From: Gavia stellata
Taxonomy: Eukaryota > Chordata > Aves > Gaviiformes > Gaviidae
DNA length: 64,000 bases
Direction: 5' to 3'
Assembly: GCF_030936135.1 (NCBI RefSeq)
Contig: NC_082600.1
Coordinates: forward strand, 19,475,943 to 19,539,942
The notes beneath the pieces are model-generated. The model searched no databases and was not told where the DNA came from. It was given only the letters and a program-made list of their open reading frames with translations. A program made the position numbers and the translations under genes. Below, piece by piece: positions 12,665 through 22,218 of the stretch (position 1 is the stretch's first letter; the number at the start of each line of letters is the position of its first letter).

Positions 12665-12724
12665 CAGGTTGGACTCGATGATCTTACAGGTCTTTTCCAA
12701 CCGTACTGATTCTGTGATTCTGTG

Positions 12725-15700
12725 AACAAGAGAATTGTTTAGAACTCCTGTAGATTGTGAGACTCGTCTAATTTGTTTCCAAGACTTGGGTTTAGATGAC
12801 TATCATCTAAAAGACATGGGCATATATGAGAGAGAAATATTGCCTGGAAATGTCTGCAGACTCGTGATACTGAAGGTATTACGTAAACTATGCTCTAAAA
12901 AATCACACAGCTGCACTATTTCCATATTAAAGCTGTCTAAAAAGAATGCCTGTGTGTTCCCATTTGTAACTGCTTTCAGCTTTATGATTATCTGCGTCCC
13001 AGATGTTTTTCATACAGCAACGTTTTTCATTTTTCTCCTCCTACTACCCAGATGAGGTCACTAAGTAATGGGGGAGCTATTTGCCTTTTCTTGTCCATAC
13101 GCTGCATCACCTTTTCTTCAGTTTCCACTTTTCCAGACAGCTTGTAAGGTATTGTGTATTATGTTCTTAATAACAGGGTGGGCTCTTCTGCACCCATCTG
13201 TTTAACACTGCCATTGCAGTACTTCGATACCAGGTTTGTTGAAAAAGCATAGTTTCACTTCCTGGCTGGTGCAGAGCTATGTTTCCTATACTTGGTGCTG
13301 GGAGAAAGGTGAACTCCCTTTATATTTCCCATTTGGCTACCAAGCCTGTCACTAGCCAGGCAGGAGGGGTCAGAGGGCACAAAGGTGTCCCAGGGCACAA
13401 AGGTGTCCCAGAGCCCCTGCACTGAGGAGACTGAACCAAGGAAAGGATTTCCAGGCTCACTGCTGCTGCTGACCAGAAGAGCGGTGTAAGACAGCTATTG
13501 CACAAGCAAGAATCTGGACCTTTGTTTTTCATCCCCGTCTTTGAAATCGGGGAGGGTTTGTTAGCACAAGGCAAAGTGATTTGTAACAGCCAGCCTTCTC
13601 TTCCTGCCCCCCGAAACAGCAGACTCCAGCTCTTCCTCCGGGAGCAGGAAATGTTGCTGTAATCATAAGTGACATATGGTAATATACATAAGTATATTAT
13701 ATTAGCATAATGTCATATCAGTAAGACTTCTGCTGTCTCCTTCACATTCTGCATTCTGGCAAGGCCTTTAATCTAAACAGAAATTATTTTTACGATCATG
13801 TTCTCCATGACATAAACATAATTTAATAAAAACATTTTGAGTTCTTAGAGGAAAAGAAACATTTTCAAAAAACAGTGCAACTGTAGAGTACATCTGCTTT
13901 TTCTCATAACTGTGATCTGTATTGACTCACTGGGTAACGCTGAGCAAAAGTCAGCACTGTTGAACTATGCTAGACATATAAAGAGAGTTCTGACTTCTCA
14001 AAATTGTTGACAGCTTTTGAATTACTATTTGGCCCTCATCAACAGGACCTGGACACTGCCTGGACACTTTTAGTTGGCAGACTAGATGACAGATCCCAGA
14101 TTTTTAGGCATTTTAGGCTATAACTAGGTGTGCTAATCATCCTGCGCAGGCAAACTCTTACATGTAAAAGTCACCCAATTATTACACAGAAATGAAATGG
14201 TATCAAATACAAACTCAAATACAATTGTACTTGGCTTGGCATTCTGGACTGGAAATAGGTGAGGTGGGGTAGGTAGGTTATCAAACCTGCCTCGGCAAAG
14301 ATTCTGTGCGCTGTCCTTGCAGACGTGGAGCCAGGTCTCCTGTAGACAGAAGAGCTGCCTGATGGTTATGAAGCCATTGAGAAACTGGATAGTGTTACAG
14401 GATAGCTAACAGCCCCTAAGTAACAGTCCTTTGGGAAATTTGTACGTAACTTTAGTGATTAATTTCTGCTGTACGCATCTGCGCTGCTAACATTATCATG
14501 GTTATTCCGTGGGAAGGTTATGGCAGCCTCTCGGAGAAAACTGCAAACTGAACCATAGGTGTCTGTGAGTGGGTCCCTTAAGCAGCATTCTCCTGCTGTG
14601 CTTGATTTATCTGTAATAACTATTGTGCCACCCACAGCGGAGGGCGTGAATCTCTTAACCCCCAAAGGAGCTGTGTGAGAGCGAGAGGAGGAGAGCAGAG
14701 CTTGCGCTGTGCTAGACTTGACCGGTCTTTCACGCAAGCTGCATTGGACAATGAATTTAGAAGTTTTGAGAGAGATGAGCCTATGTTGGCCTATTGTTTC
14801 ATGACTGACGGTATCTGAGATCCTCAAGAATACTTCCACCAAAAGTGGGGCTGATGTTCTGTCTGTTGGTAAGAAAAAGAGGAGAAGCAAAGGAATGAAA
14901 AACACATTCTAATTCTTAAATATTTACATGTGTCCTTAAGTTTGCTGTGATTTCTGTGAGACTGTGCTACATTGGTTGAAGCTAAACACTGAAAGCCTTT
15001 GCAGGTTTGGTTACTTGTTTCAGCCAGGCAATTCTTTTCTTGCCCAAAGGAAGTGATTTGCTTTTAAATTTCTACGGGAGTAAAGCCCACCACTACTTAA
15101 AAAAACATTTATTAAAAAAAATTATTTGACAGTAACATCCTCCGATGCTGCAGCTGACAGTAATTCTACTGTAGTGTGGTCATGTTTTCATAAGAGGTAC
15201 CTTGGAAAAAACCTGTATGTTCCTAGACAGTACAGATGATTCTGACAAAAATATAAATTAGAATAGTAAACAGGAAAAAGCAACAAGGCCTTATCTTTGT
15301 CCCTGATAGTTCTGTCTCCTTTTGAATCCATATTAACTGAAGCTGTAGGAAGAGTACACAAATTGTGTACACTTTTGTGAAGTTAACTACAACCATGCAT
15401 TTTCTGGGAGAAGATTGAGAGAAATACAGTCTCGCTGTTCTGCATCATCAGGTAAAACACACATCCCCTTCAGACTGGGCACAGTTTGCCCCGCTGTTTT
15501 CCAGTCCTGAGCATTTGTGCCAATGTGAATATTTCACATGAAGTGATAAAATGCTTCGTTTAGTCTAGGGTTTAATTACTGTGAGCTGGCTCTAGGCTGA
15601 ATGCTTGTCCTAGTTGAACCGAGTGCTAACCCTTTTTCAGCAGTTATTTTTATAAGTGTCTTCAATAGTAGTAGTATACTATAGGAATGGTTTGTATGGG

Positions 15701-16429
15701 TATATGCTTGGATTATAGAAGATTCTTCAGGTGAAAACAATTATACTCATATTCAATAATGATGAAAAGGGAAGACAGAAAAGTATAGATAGTAACAGTA
15801 AATAAGTGTTTTTGAGAGTCGATGGCAAATATGGAATCTGTAATAGCATATCCTGTAGGACTGAGACCATGGGGATACATTGTACCAGATTTTTACAGTG
15901 TCCTTCTGACAGAGAAAGACAGCTTTCAGGATTGTGCTTACAAGTAACTGTAAGACTGCTAAAAATTCCATTTTTTTTTCATCCTGATGGGTCGAATTAC
16001 ATATTCCATGGTATCTTGTATCTAAAGGGAATTTAAGAAATGGACATTAAAAATGAACTGTTTTGTGCACCCTGCATCCTCTAAGGAAGTCTGAGTGGTC
16101 TGCTGGTTTGCCAGAGACATTTTTTCCATCTTGGACAAATCAGATTACTACTTTTGTGCCTCATCTGTGAAAGAGAGATGGTATTTGTTCACCTTTTAGA
16201 TACTCATAAAGCTGAAAAGACAAATGTTTGTAAATTGCTTTGGAATTCTTGGACATAAAATTTTCTGTACTAGGACTGACTCATATGAATCATGATTTCC
16301 CAGACAGGCTTTATCATCTATCAAAGACTATAAGAAAATTTAGGGCTAGGAAAAGGCAGCTTACTGAAAACTGTACTACGTATTTGACAATCGTATCCCT
16401 TCTGAAGATTTCATGTGTTTTACCTTCAG
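12725..16429. other. Non-coding region upstream of GPR68
   Basis: No exon is confidently recognised. The longest frame is a 148-codon one on the - strand at 14459-14905, with no family resemblance and no splice support. The promoter and 5' leader exons of GPR68 would be expected somewhere upstream, but no CpG island or clear promoter is visible here. Confidence 0.4.
13375..13410. repeat. Two perfect copies of an 18-bp unit
   Basis: The unit GGGCACAAAGGTGTCCCA occurs twice head to tail without mismatch. It is a small tandem duplication, possibly polymorphic in copy number. No coding consequence was seen. Confidence 0.9.
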
Positions 16430-16571
16430 GTTATTGACATCCTGCAGCAAGTCATCGCTTCAGTCTAAAGGTTTTGTGGAAGAAATAAGCCATACATGAA
16501 ACTGGATTAAATTAAATTTTACATCTATTCATTTGGGACCCTGATGAATGATACACAGGGAGAGGTAGAAG
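16430..16571 (+). other. GPR68: Candidate GPR68 5' leader (start of coding exon)
   Basis: A pyrimidine-rich stretch ending TTTTACCTTCAG puts a plausible splice acceptor at 16428-16429, just upstream of the coding start. This fits the family pattern of non-coding leader exons joined to one large coding exon. A second, weaker AG occurs a few bases on (CCTGCAG). The matching donor was not identified, so the leader boundary is a proposal. Confidence 0.35.
16496..16510 (+). promoter_or_regulatory. Short upstream ORF in GPR68 leader
   Basis: A four-codon frame (ATG AAA CTG GAT, stop TAA) lies in the proposed leader. It matters only if the leader is transcribed from 16430 onward. Confidence 0.3.
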
Positions 16572-16600
16572 ATGGTGAATTTCACAGAGAATGCAACTGA
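16544..16600 (+). promoter_or_regulatory. Upstream ORF overlapping the GPR68 start
   Basis: An 18-codon frame starts at 16544, runs across the GPR68 ATG in another frame and stops with TGA at 16598-16600. Ribosomes that used it would pass the receptor start. A second uORF lies inside the same stretch: ATG at 16548, six codons, TAG at 16566-16568, only three bases before the main ATG. Both are present in the sequence; any effect on translation is inferred. Confidence 0.4.
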
Positions 16601-17645
16601 GAAGTGCACTATTAATCATGATATCCACCAGACATTATCCCCTGTGGTATACATATTTGTATTTATATTAGGCTTGCCAGCTAACTGCCTGTCACTGTAC
16701 TATGGGTATTTACAGATCAAGGCTAAAAATGAATTGGGTATCTACCTTTGCAATTTGACTGTAGCAGACCTGCTTTACATATTTTCTTTGCCTTTTTGGC
16801 TTCAGTATGTTTTACAGCATGATAATTGGACCTACGATGAGCTGCTGTGCAAAATTTGTGGCATCCTCTTGTATGAGAATATCTATATCAGCGTGGGCTT
16901 CCTCTGCTGCATCTCCATCGACCGCTATCTCGCAGTAGTGCACCCTTTTCGGTTTCAACGGTTTCGGACAATGAAGGCTGCTGCTATTGTGAGCATCATT
17001 ATCTGGACCAAAGAAATAATGACGTGCTGCTTTGTCTTTACACACAGGGATATCAGTATGGATGCTGAGAGCCATGTGGTGTGCTTTGAGCATTACCCTA
17101 TCAAAGACTGGGAGCACAATGTCAATTACTACCGCTTCTCTGCTGGCTTCCTTTTCCCCTTCTTTCTGCTGGCCTTCTCTTACTGTGGGATTTTACGAGT
17201 TGTTCACAAGAGTCATGGCACTCAAAAGAAGAAAATCCAAATTAAACGATTGGTTTCAAGCACTGTTTTAATTTTTTTAGTTTGCTTTGGACCATACCAC
17301 ATCCTACTTGTGGTTCGCAGCTTGTTGGAGAACAACTGCTCATTTGCTGAGAAAATATTTAATATTTACCATGTTTCTCTTCTGTTGACTACTTTTAACT
17401 GTGTTGCTGATCCAGTATTGTACTGTTTTTCCAGTGAAAGCACTTACCAGAACTTTGCCAAGATGCGAGTCTCTTGTTTAACATGTTTAGGGTGTCTGAG
17501 GACCGAGACGAAGGAATCCTATCCGCTGAATGCTCCAGAAACTCCCAACAGGCCACAGTATGAGCAACAGCCAGGGTTATTACAAAAATCACATGATGGT
17601 ACCGGAATGAAGGACATCTCCACAACTACCATGGGCGGTCTATAG
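16572..17645 (+). CDS. GPR68: GPR68 / OGR1, proton-sensing G-protein-coupled receptor
   Basis: The product is a plasma-membrane receptor activated by extracellular acid; the family couples mainly to Gq and calcium release. The 357-residue frame is intact in one exon (human about 365). It has seven membrane segments, roughly 24-46, 56-78, 93-115, 134-156, 186-210, 228-250 and 263-287. Class A landmarks are N38, D66, DRY 117-119, W145, P196, P241 and DPVLY 280-284; C93 and C171 form the usual disulfide. The buried acid triad of proton sensors is present (D66, E148, D280), as are histidines H16, H19, H83, H168, H243 and H267. N3 and N7 lie in glycosylation sequons, and C302, C305 and C308 could be palmitoylated. 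Blocks such as LYENIYISVGFLCCIS and QYVLQHDNW match my memory of OGR1 better than GPR65 or GPR4. The ATG has a strong context (A at -3, G at +4). Confidence 0.96.
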   Translation: MVNFTENATEKCTINHDIHQTLSPVVYIFVFILGLPANCLSLYYGYLQIKAKNELGIYLCNLTVADLLYIFSLPFWLQYVLQHDNWTYDELLCKICGILLYENIYISVGFLCCISIDRYLAVVHPFRFQRFRTMKAAAIVSIIIWTKEIMTCCFVFTHRDISMDAESHVVCFEHYPIKDWEHNVNYYRFSAGFLFPFFLLAFSYCGILRVVHKSHGTQKKKIQIKRLVSSTVLIFLVCFGPYHILLVVRSLLENNCSFAEKIFNIYHVSLLLTTFNCVADPVLYCFSSESTYQNFAKMRVSCLTCLGCLRTETKESYPLNAPETPNRPQYEQQPGLLQKSHDGTGMKDISTTTMGGL

Positions 17646-19138
17646 CATTCATCAAAAAAGGACATTAATCTAAAATCTGCAGCTATGGCTGTGTTGTGTA
17701 TCCATCTGATTTATCTGTGTATTACAACTGTGTTACCTCCCAAAGGCTTATTAGCAATGCAGTACAGTGAGGTCATTTCTGGAGGTGCTTGGCAATAGTG
17801 AGGAAAGCACACGCTAAGTCAGTTCAGTTACAATCACGTGTCTGTTGTCATTCTGGTACCGCTCAATACCTGTTGTCTTGATGACTGCATTGACTGGAAT
17901 AAGCTAATAGTCATTGGTGCGTGGTTCTGTTGAATTCGTCTTTAACTGCTTTCTGTTTGCCCCTGTAGCATCTAGAGAAAATAATTCTCTACAAGCTGTC
18001 ATCATCTGTTGAAAAGGTTGGAGACAGAACAAATTAAATGTCCCCATATGTACTTTTAAAAAGAAAAAAGAAAAAAAAATGCATCTCTGCAACATTTCTG
18101 TAACTCTCTGAAATAACTTTTCCTTCAGCCAGTTTCAAGCCCTGCAGAGACTGTGCCAGAACCAACCTCCTAAAACAATCCATCCAGTAACATGAGATGT
18201 TCTGGGAGAACATGCACAAGGAACTCAGCATCGGCTGAGACCTTCAAACTGTTGATTGACTATTGAATCTCAGATTGTTGAACCTCATCATAAAGCTCCT
18301 ATTGACTTCCAGAGGTATGAGATCTCTTGGATCCAATGGGGATAAATAATTTGGTCTGTTGACTCAGAAAAGAAGAGGAGGCTGGTAGTACATGAGGCGC
18401 TTCTCTGGGTCACTGTGTTCAAAGACAAATTCAGTTACATCTAAATTCTACTAAACCTTGTTAAGGTTTGGATTGTGTCCTTCGCAATTTGTGTGTCTTG
18501 TGCAGCATAGACCATGCAGGCAATTCAGTAACTATGCATTTGTCAGGGAACCTGTTAAATGGATTCTGTTTAAACTCTGTTTTCTCCCACAGATACTATA
18601 GCTTAGGGTTTGGTCATTGTTCAGTAAATACAATATCAGAAATATGATGTATGAATAATCTGTGTTTCCTGGTTTAGCAGAAACAAAATACAGCAACAAG
18701 TGCAGATAATGGCAGTTAAAGATGTGGGAGTTGTGCTCTATAGCCCTGTTTCTACCAGCATCTCCTCTCTAGGTTTTTTTTTTTCTTTATTATACTAATG
18801 AATCCTGTATGATTCTTCTTTGTGATCTGCTCATCATACCTCCTTCTATCTGTAACTGTTACACCATTAATATTGCCTTGTCCTTTCACTTCTCTGGTTT
18901 CAAACCTTTCTTGAAACACCTCTCTCTCTGCAACCTGGAGCTGATAACTTCCAGGATATAATCAGTTTTGTTTCTTTTTTTTGAAATGTCAAAAAATTCT
19001 CTAGAGAGATGGTCTACTCCTGGTAGCTGAAGTATGTCATTGTAACACAGCCTTGCTTGTCATCAGTCTCTAAAAGGCATCAATTTCCTGGAAAACACCT
19101 TGAGAGTGCAATATTAGAAATAATTAGGGGATATGTTT
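17646..19138 (+). other. GPR68: Probable GPR68 3' UTR
   Basis: No other gene is seen between the GPR68 stop and the first canonical AATAAA at 19139, and 3' UTRs of this length are normal. A weaker ATTAAA at 18033-18038 could give a shorter form. A poly-A-like run lies near 18060-18080. Extent is inferred from signals only. Confidence 0.45.
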
Positions 19139-19144
19139 AATAAA
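19139..19144 (+). terminator. Candidate GPR68 polyadenylation signal (AATAAA)
   Basis: This is the first canonical AATAAA on the + strand after GPR68. A T- and GT-rich stretch follows it (TTTTTTTATTTTCTTCCTG, later TTTGTTCACTCTGTGTTTG), as expected of a cleavage region. Confidence 0.45.
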
Positions 19145-21345
19145 GAAAGGTTTTTTTATTTTCTTCCTGTATTTGTTCACTCTGTGTTTGAAATAACTAT
19201 CTTATGGCTTTGGCCCACAGCTTCTATTTGTGAGACTACAGATCCTCTCCTCCCTCCTCTTGCAGAAAGGATTCATGTCCCCACTCCTGGGAGGGGATTA
19301 GGTTTGCTTAGGTTAACATTTGGTTTGTTTGATTATTTTACATTTCTTTATACTGAGACCATTCACCAAGCTGGATTAATTACCTTACACATGCATTTTT
19401 TTCTTCTGACTATTAGTGCTGTTTAGCCTTACTTTCTCCTAATCTTTCATCTAATCTCCTCTGTCTCTATCAACGGGGCTGTAAGGCAGGGACTCCTGGC
19501 TGCCATAATGCCATGCTTGTATGTTGTTAAGCACCGAGCCAGCTACTTGGACTCCCATGACCTGCCAGGCCATAAGACACACATGTGGTTTGTTCTAGGA
19601 TGAAATATTTATTGTCCTGTTTATGCTTTACTTCTTTACAGTTATCCATGTTGTTTAAATTAGACAGCTGGAATGCAGAGCATGCCATATTACATTGAAT
19701 TGTCATCTGAGGGATTAAGGATTATTTGAGTTCGTACTTTGATGTGGTCAGCAGCTTTTGCTCAGCTGCTGCAGTTTGAAATCAGGGTCCAGCATTCTGC
19801 TACAGTTCTCAACATTTAACCTGCTAACCCAAAAGAAAAGGGGGGGAATTTTTCTTTTATTTTTTCTTCTTTCTTTTTCTGAAGTCAGTATTTTAGCAAT
19901 TCTTTCTATATTGTAACTGTTAGGCTTAGGCTGCAGAACTGTAAGCAATATGGGAGGAAGGTAACTCTCACTCAGAGCTTTTCTTTCCACCTCAGCCAGA
20001 ACATAGTCAACCAACCGACATAGTCCTACTATAGTTGCTAGAGATATGCTACACGTTGCTATTGGATTAAATACAGCGCTTAGGACTGCACACAAGAAGG
20101 GATTTTAAAAACACATATTACAGAAGAAGACAAATAAAATATTACATTTTATATTTCTTAGTGAAATCTGACTGTTAAAACTTGTATTTTGGGGGAAACA
20201 AGAGCAAAAGCTTACTAAATGAAGTTTTTTTCACAAAAGTTAGTGTTTGGAAAGAATAATATACATTGCACCTGTTAGTGTAATATGTCAGTAAGCTACC
20301 GAGCACATAGCACACAGAGAAGGAAATCAGCTGCCTCTTTGCCCAAACAGACATTTTAAAATGATGCAAATTTAATTTTGTGCATTCTGCGCAGCAGTGA
20401 ATATAGGCCATCCTGCCTGGGGTTACTGGCTTGGCAAAAATCTCAAGCATTCATATGAAATATTTTACTTAATAGTTATAGTTTGGAGACTTCTAAAGGA
20501 GCTATTTTCTAATCGTGAAACTTCAAAGATAGTTTCACTGCAACATCCTGCAAGAAAGCTTTAAATAAAATGAATCTAAAAAAATGACTAATCCATAAAA
20601 TAAACAGTGGGAGATTTGGTGAATCTGAATGTCTAGCAGCAACTCTGGCATTAAGATTTCTTTCTCTTGCACATGTTCAACTGTTTTAAGTCTTTAAAGG
20701 TTGTATATCCTCAAGGACTTGAGAAGATTAATGTTCAAAGTATGCTGGTGTTTGTGGTACGAGCTGATTTTTCTCATTCTCAAGAAGTTATGTGTTTGTC
20801 TTACACAAGAGAAGGAAAATAAAACTCACCTGCCAGAAAGAAAAGTAGGTACAAGGTGTTGCCAGCTGCAGGAAGGCCACTGGCCTTTGGAAAATGTGGC
20901 TAAACACAACTGCCGTTCTCATCCTGTTAAAGTACAATGGTTTGATGCTTGCCATTATAACCATTTTATAACAGCTAACGCGTCAGTGCATGAGAGATGC
21001 AGTGTCAAATATATCCCGTCCTCTCTGCTGCGACGGCTAACAACTAGCAGAACTTCAGCCCCGACACTCATCTAGAGTTAAAGTAAAATCACAGCTTTAA
21101 ATGACAAAAGTCAAACACAATTCACAACCATTTGTCATGTACCGGTTTGGCGTTAGTAGGCCTTTGAGATATAATTTAATTTTGCTTCAGTTAGTCTCAT
21201 CAGGAGCTGAATTTCTATAACTGGAATTCATCTAGATGTTCATTTACTTAATTTTATTTAATACTGAATGCAAAGGTTTTTGAATTTCTCATCATGCTTT
21301 AATTTTTAAGCATTAATTTTAATCACTATTTATGCATTTAATTAA
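19145..21345. other. Gap between convergent GPR68 and DGLUCY 3' ends
   Basis: About 2 kb with no recognised exon or repeat. On the - strand a second AATAAA lies at 21253-21258. Frames such as 19748-20095 (-) and 20701-21075 (+) have no recognisable protein character. Confidence 0.5.
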
Positions 21346-21351
21346 TTTATT
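21346..21351 (-). terminator. Candidate DGLUCY polyadenylation signal (AATAAA)
   Basis: This is the first canonical AATAAA on the - strand after the DGLUCY stop at 22075, giving a 3' UTR of about 0.72 kb. ATTAAA variants at 21843-21848 and 21788-21793 would give shorter ends, and AATAAA at 21253-21258 a longer one. Confidence 0.4.
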
Positions 21352-22074
21352 CTTAACAACAGGATACCCCGAAATGTCTACAACCTTTCTGTATTACCCA
21401 GAAACAGACAAAATATATAAATGGCAAACTACTACTACGAAGGAGGCAAATGGTATAGCCTACCCTTTACGCAGAAGATCTCCAACACTGCCCTTATTTT
21501 CATTAGCTCAGTTAAAGCTCTCCCCTTATCTCCTCACACTTCCACAAACTATCCACCACCATTAGAAGACAGTGTTAGAAGGGCTACAGGAAGTGTGCAA
21601 GGGAGCTGTATTAAACAACTTTCACTACTGAAACACTTGCTGGGTATTTTTGTTTTGAACCTCCCCTCTCCACTGCAGCTGTTTTCCCCACCACAAGGTA
21701 TTTTTAAATCCAAGTTGCTACAAGAGTTATTTCCTGTTGCAGTTATGAGGTTAGTAAAACAGGAACAGCAATGCAATAATACTTCATTTTAATGACAAGC
21801 TTTCTTTGTAAAAGCCAGATCACCTCTTAGTATATAATACCATTTAATATCAATTATCCATTATAAAATCACAGAAAAGCAAGGTAGACCAAATCATCTT
21901 GATGATATCCCCTTCTTGCTTCACAGAGATGTCGTAAGGGTAACAATGAAAGGTTGCGCATGGCCAAGACACCAGAGATGAAAAGTAACCTTTTTCTGAT
22001 CTGACCTTGTGAGAGCCTAGGGAATAAGGAAATAACAGGGGAGCAACTCTTGATGTAGAAACCATTAGGGGTGG

Positions 22075-22218
22075 TCACTGCTGTGCTTCTCGCAGCAGCT
22101 TTTCAATCATAAGTGAATGGGTGTTGTAGAAGGGCAGCCCGTCCACTTCCATTTCTAGACTGGCAGTTTTTCCACTGCGGACCCCATGCCGCACAAGTGT
22201 TTTCAGAAGCTTTTCTTC
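22075..22218 (-). CDS. DGLUCY: DGLUCY coding exon 12 (terminal)
   Basis: Encodes residues 571-617 and the TGA stop at 22077-22075. It contains [16 protein letters not shown], then [20 protein letters not shown], matching the human C-terminus EVDGLPFHNTHAEMIQKLV in memory. The acceptor TTAAG at 22220-22219 follows a T-rich tract. The protein ends AQQ. Confidence 0.94.
   Translation of the reverse strand, partial: EEKLLKTLVRHGVRSGKTASLEMEVDGLPFYNTHSLMIEKLLREAQQ

Larger units (their letters stand above)
11761..12724 (+). mobile_element. CR1 LINE, longest and youngest-looking copy
   Basis: About 960 bases of CR1 3' half. It has a long intact ORF2 C-terminal frame (to 12509), a T-rich 3' UTR tract, the conserved CR1 tail and two ATTCTGTG octamers ending near 12724. 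Shared bases with the copy at 1440-1936 run through coding, UTR and tail, so the two come from one subfamily. The 5' end is truncated inside ORF2, where sequence around 11761 changes from unique to CR1. No clear target-site duplication is visible, as is usual for CR1. Confidence 0.94.

Noticed and set aside
14459..14905. 148-codon - strand open frame
   Set aside because: The hydrophobic start looks like a signal peptide, but the rest has no family resemblance and no supporting signals; length is within chance for this many bases.
16812..17117. 101-codon - strand frame inside GPR68
   Set aside because: Antisense shadow of the receptor coding sequence; no independent signals.
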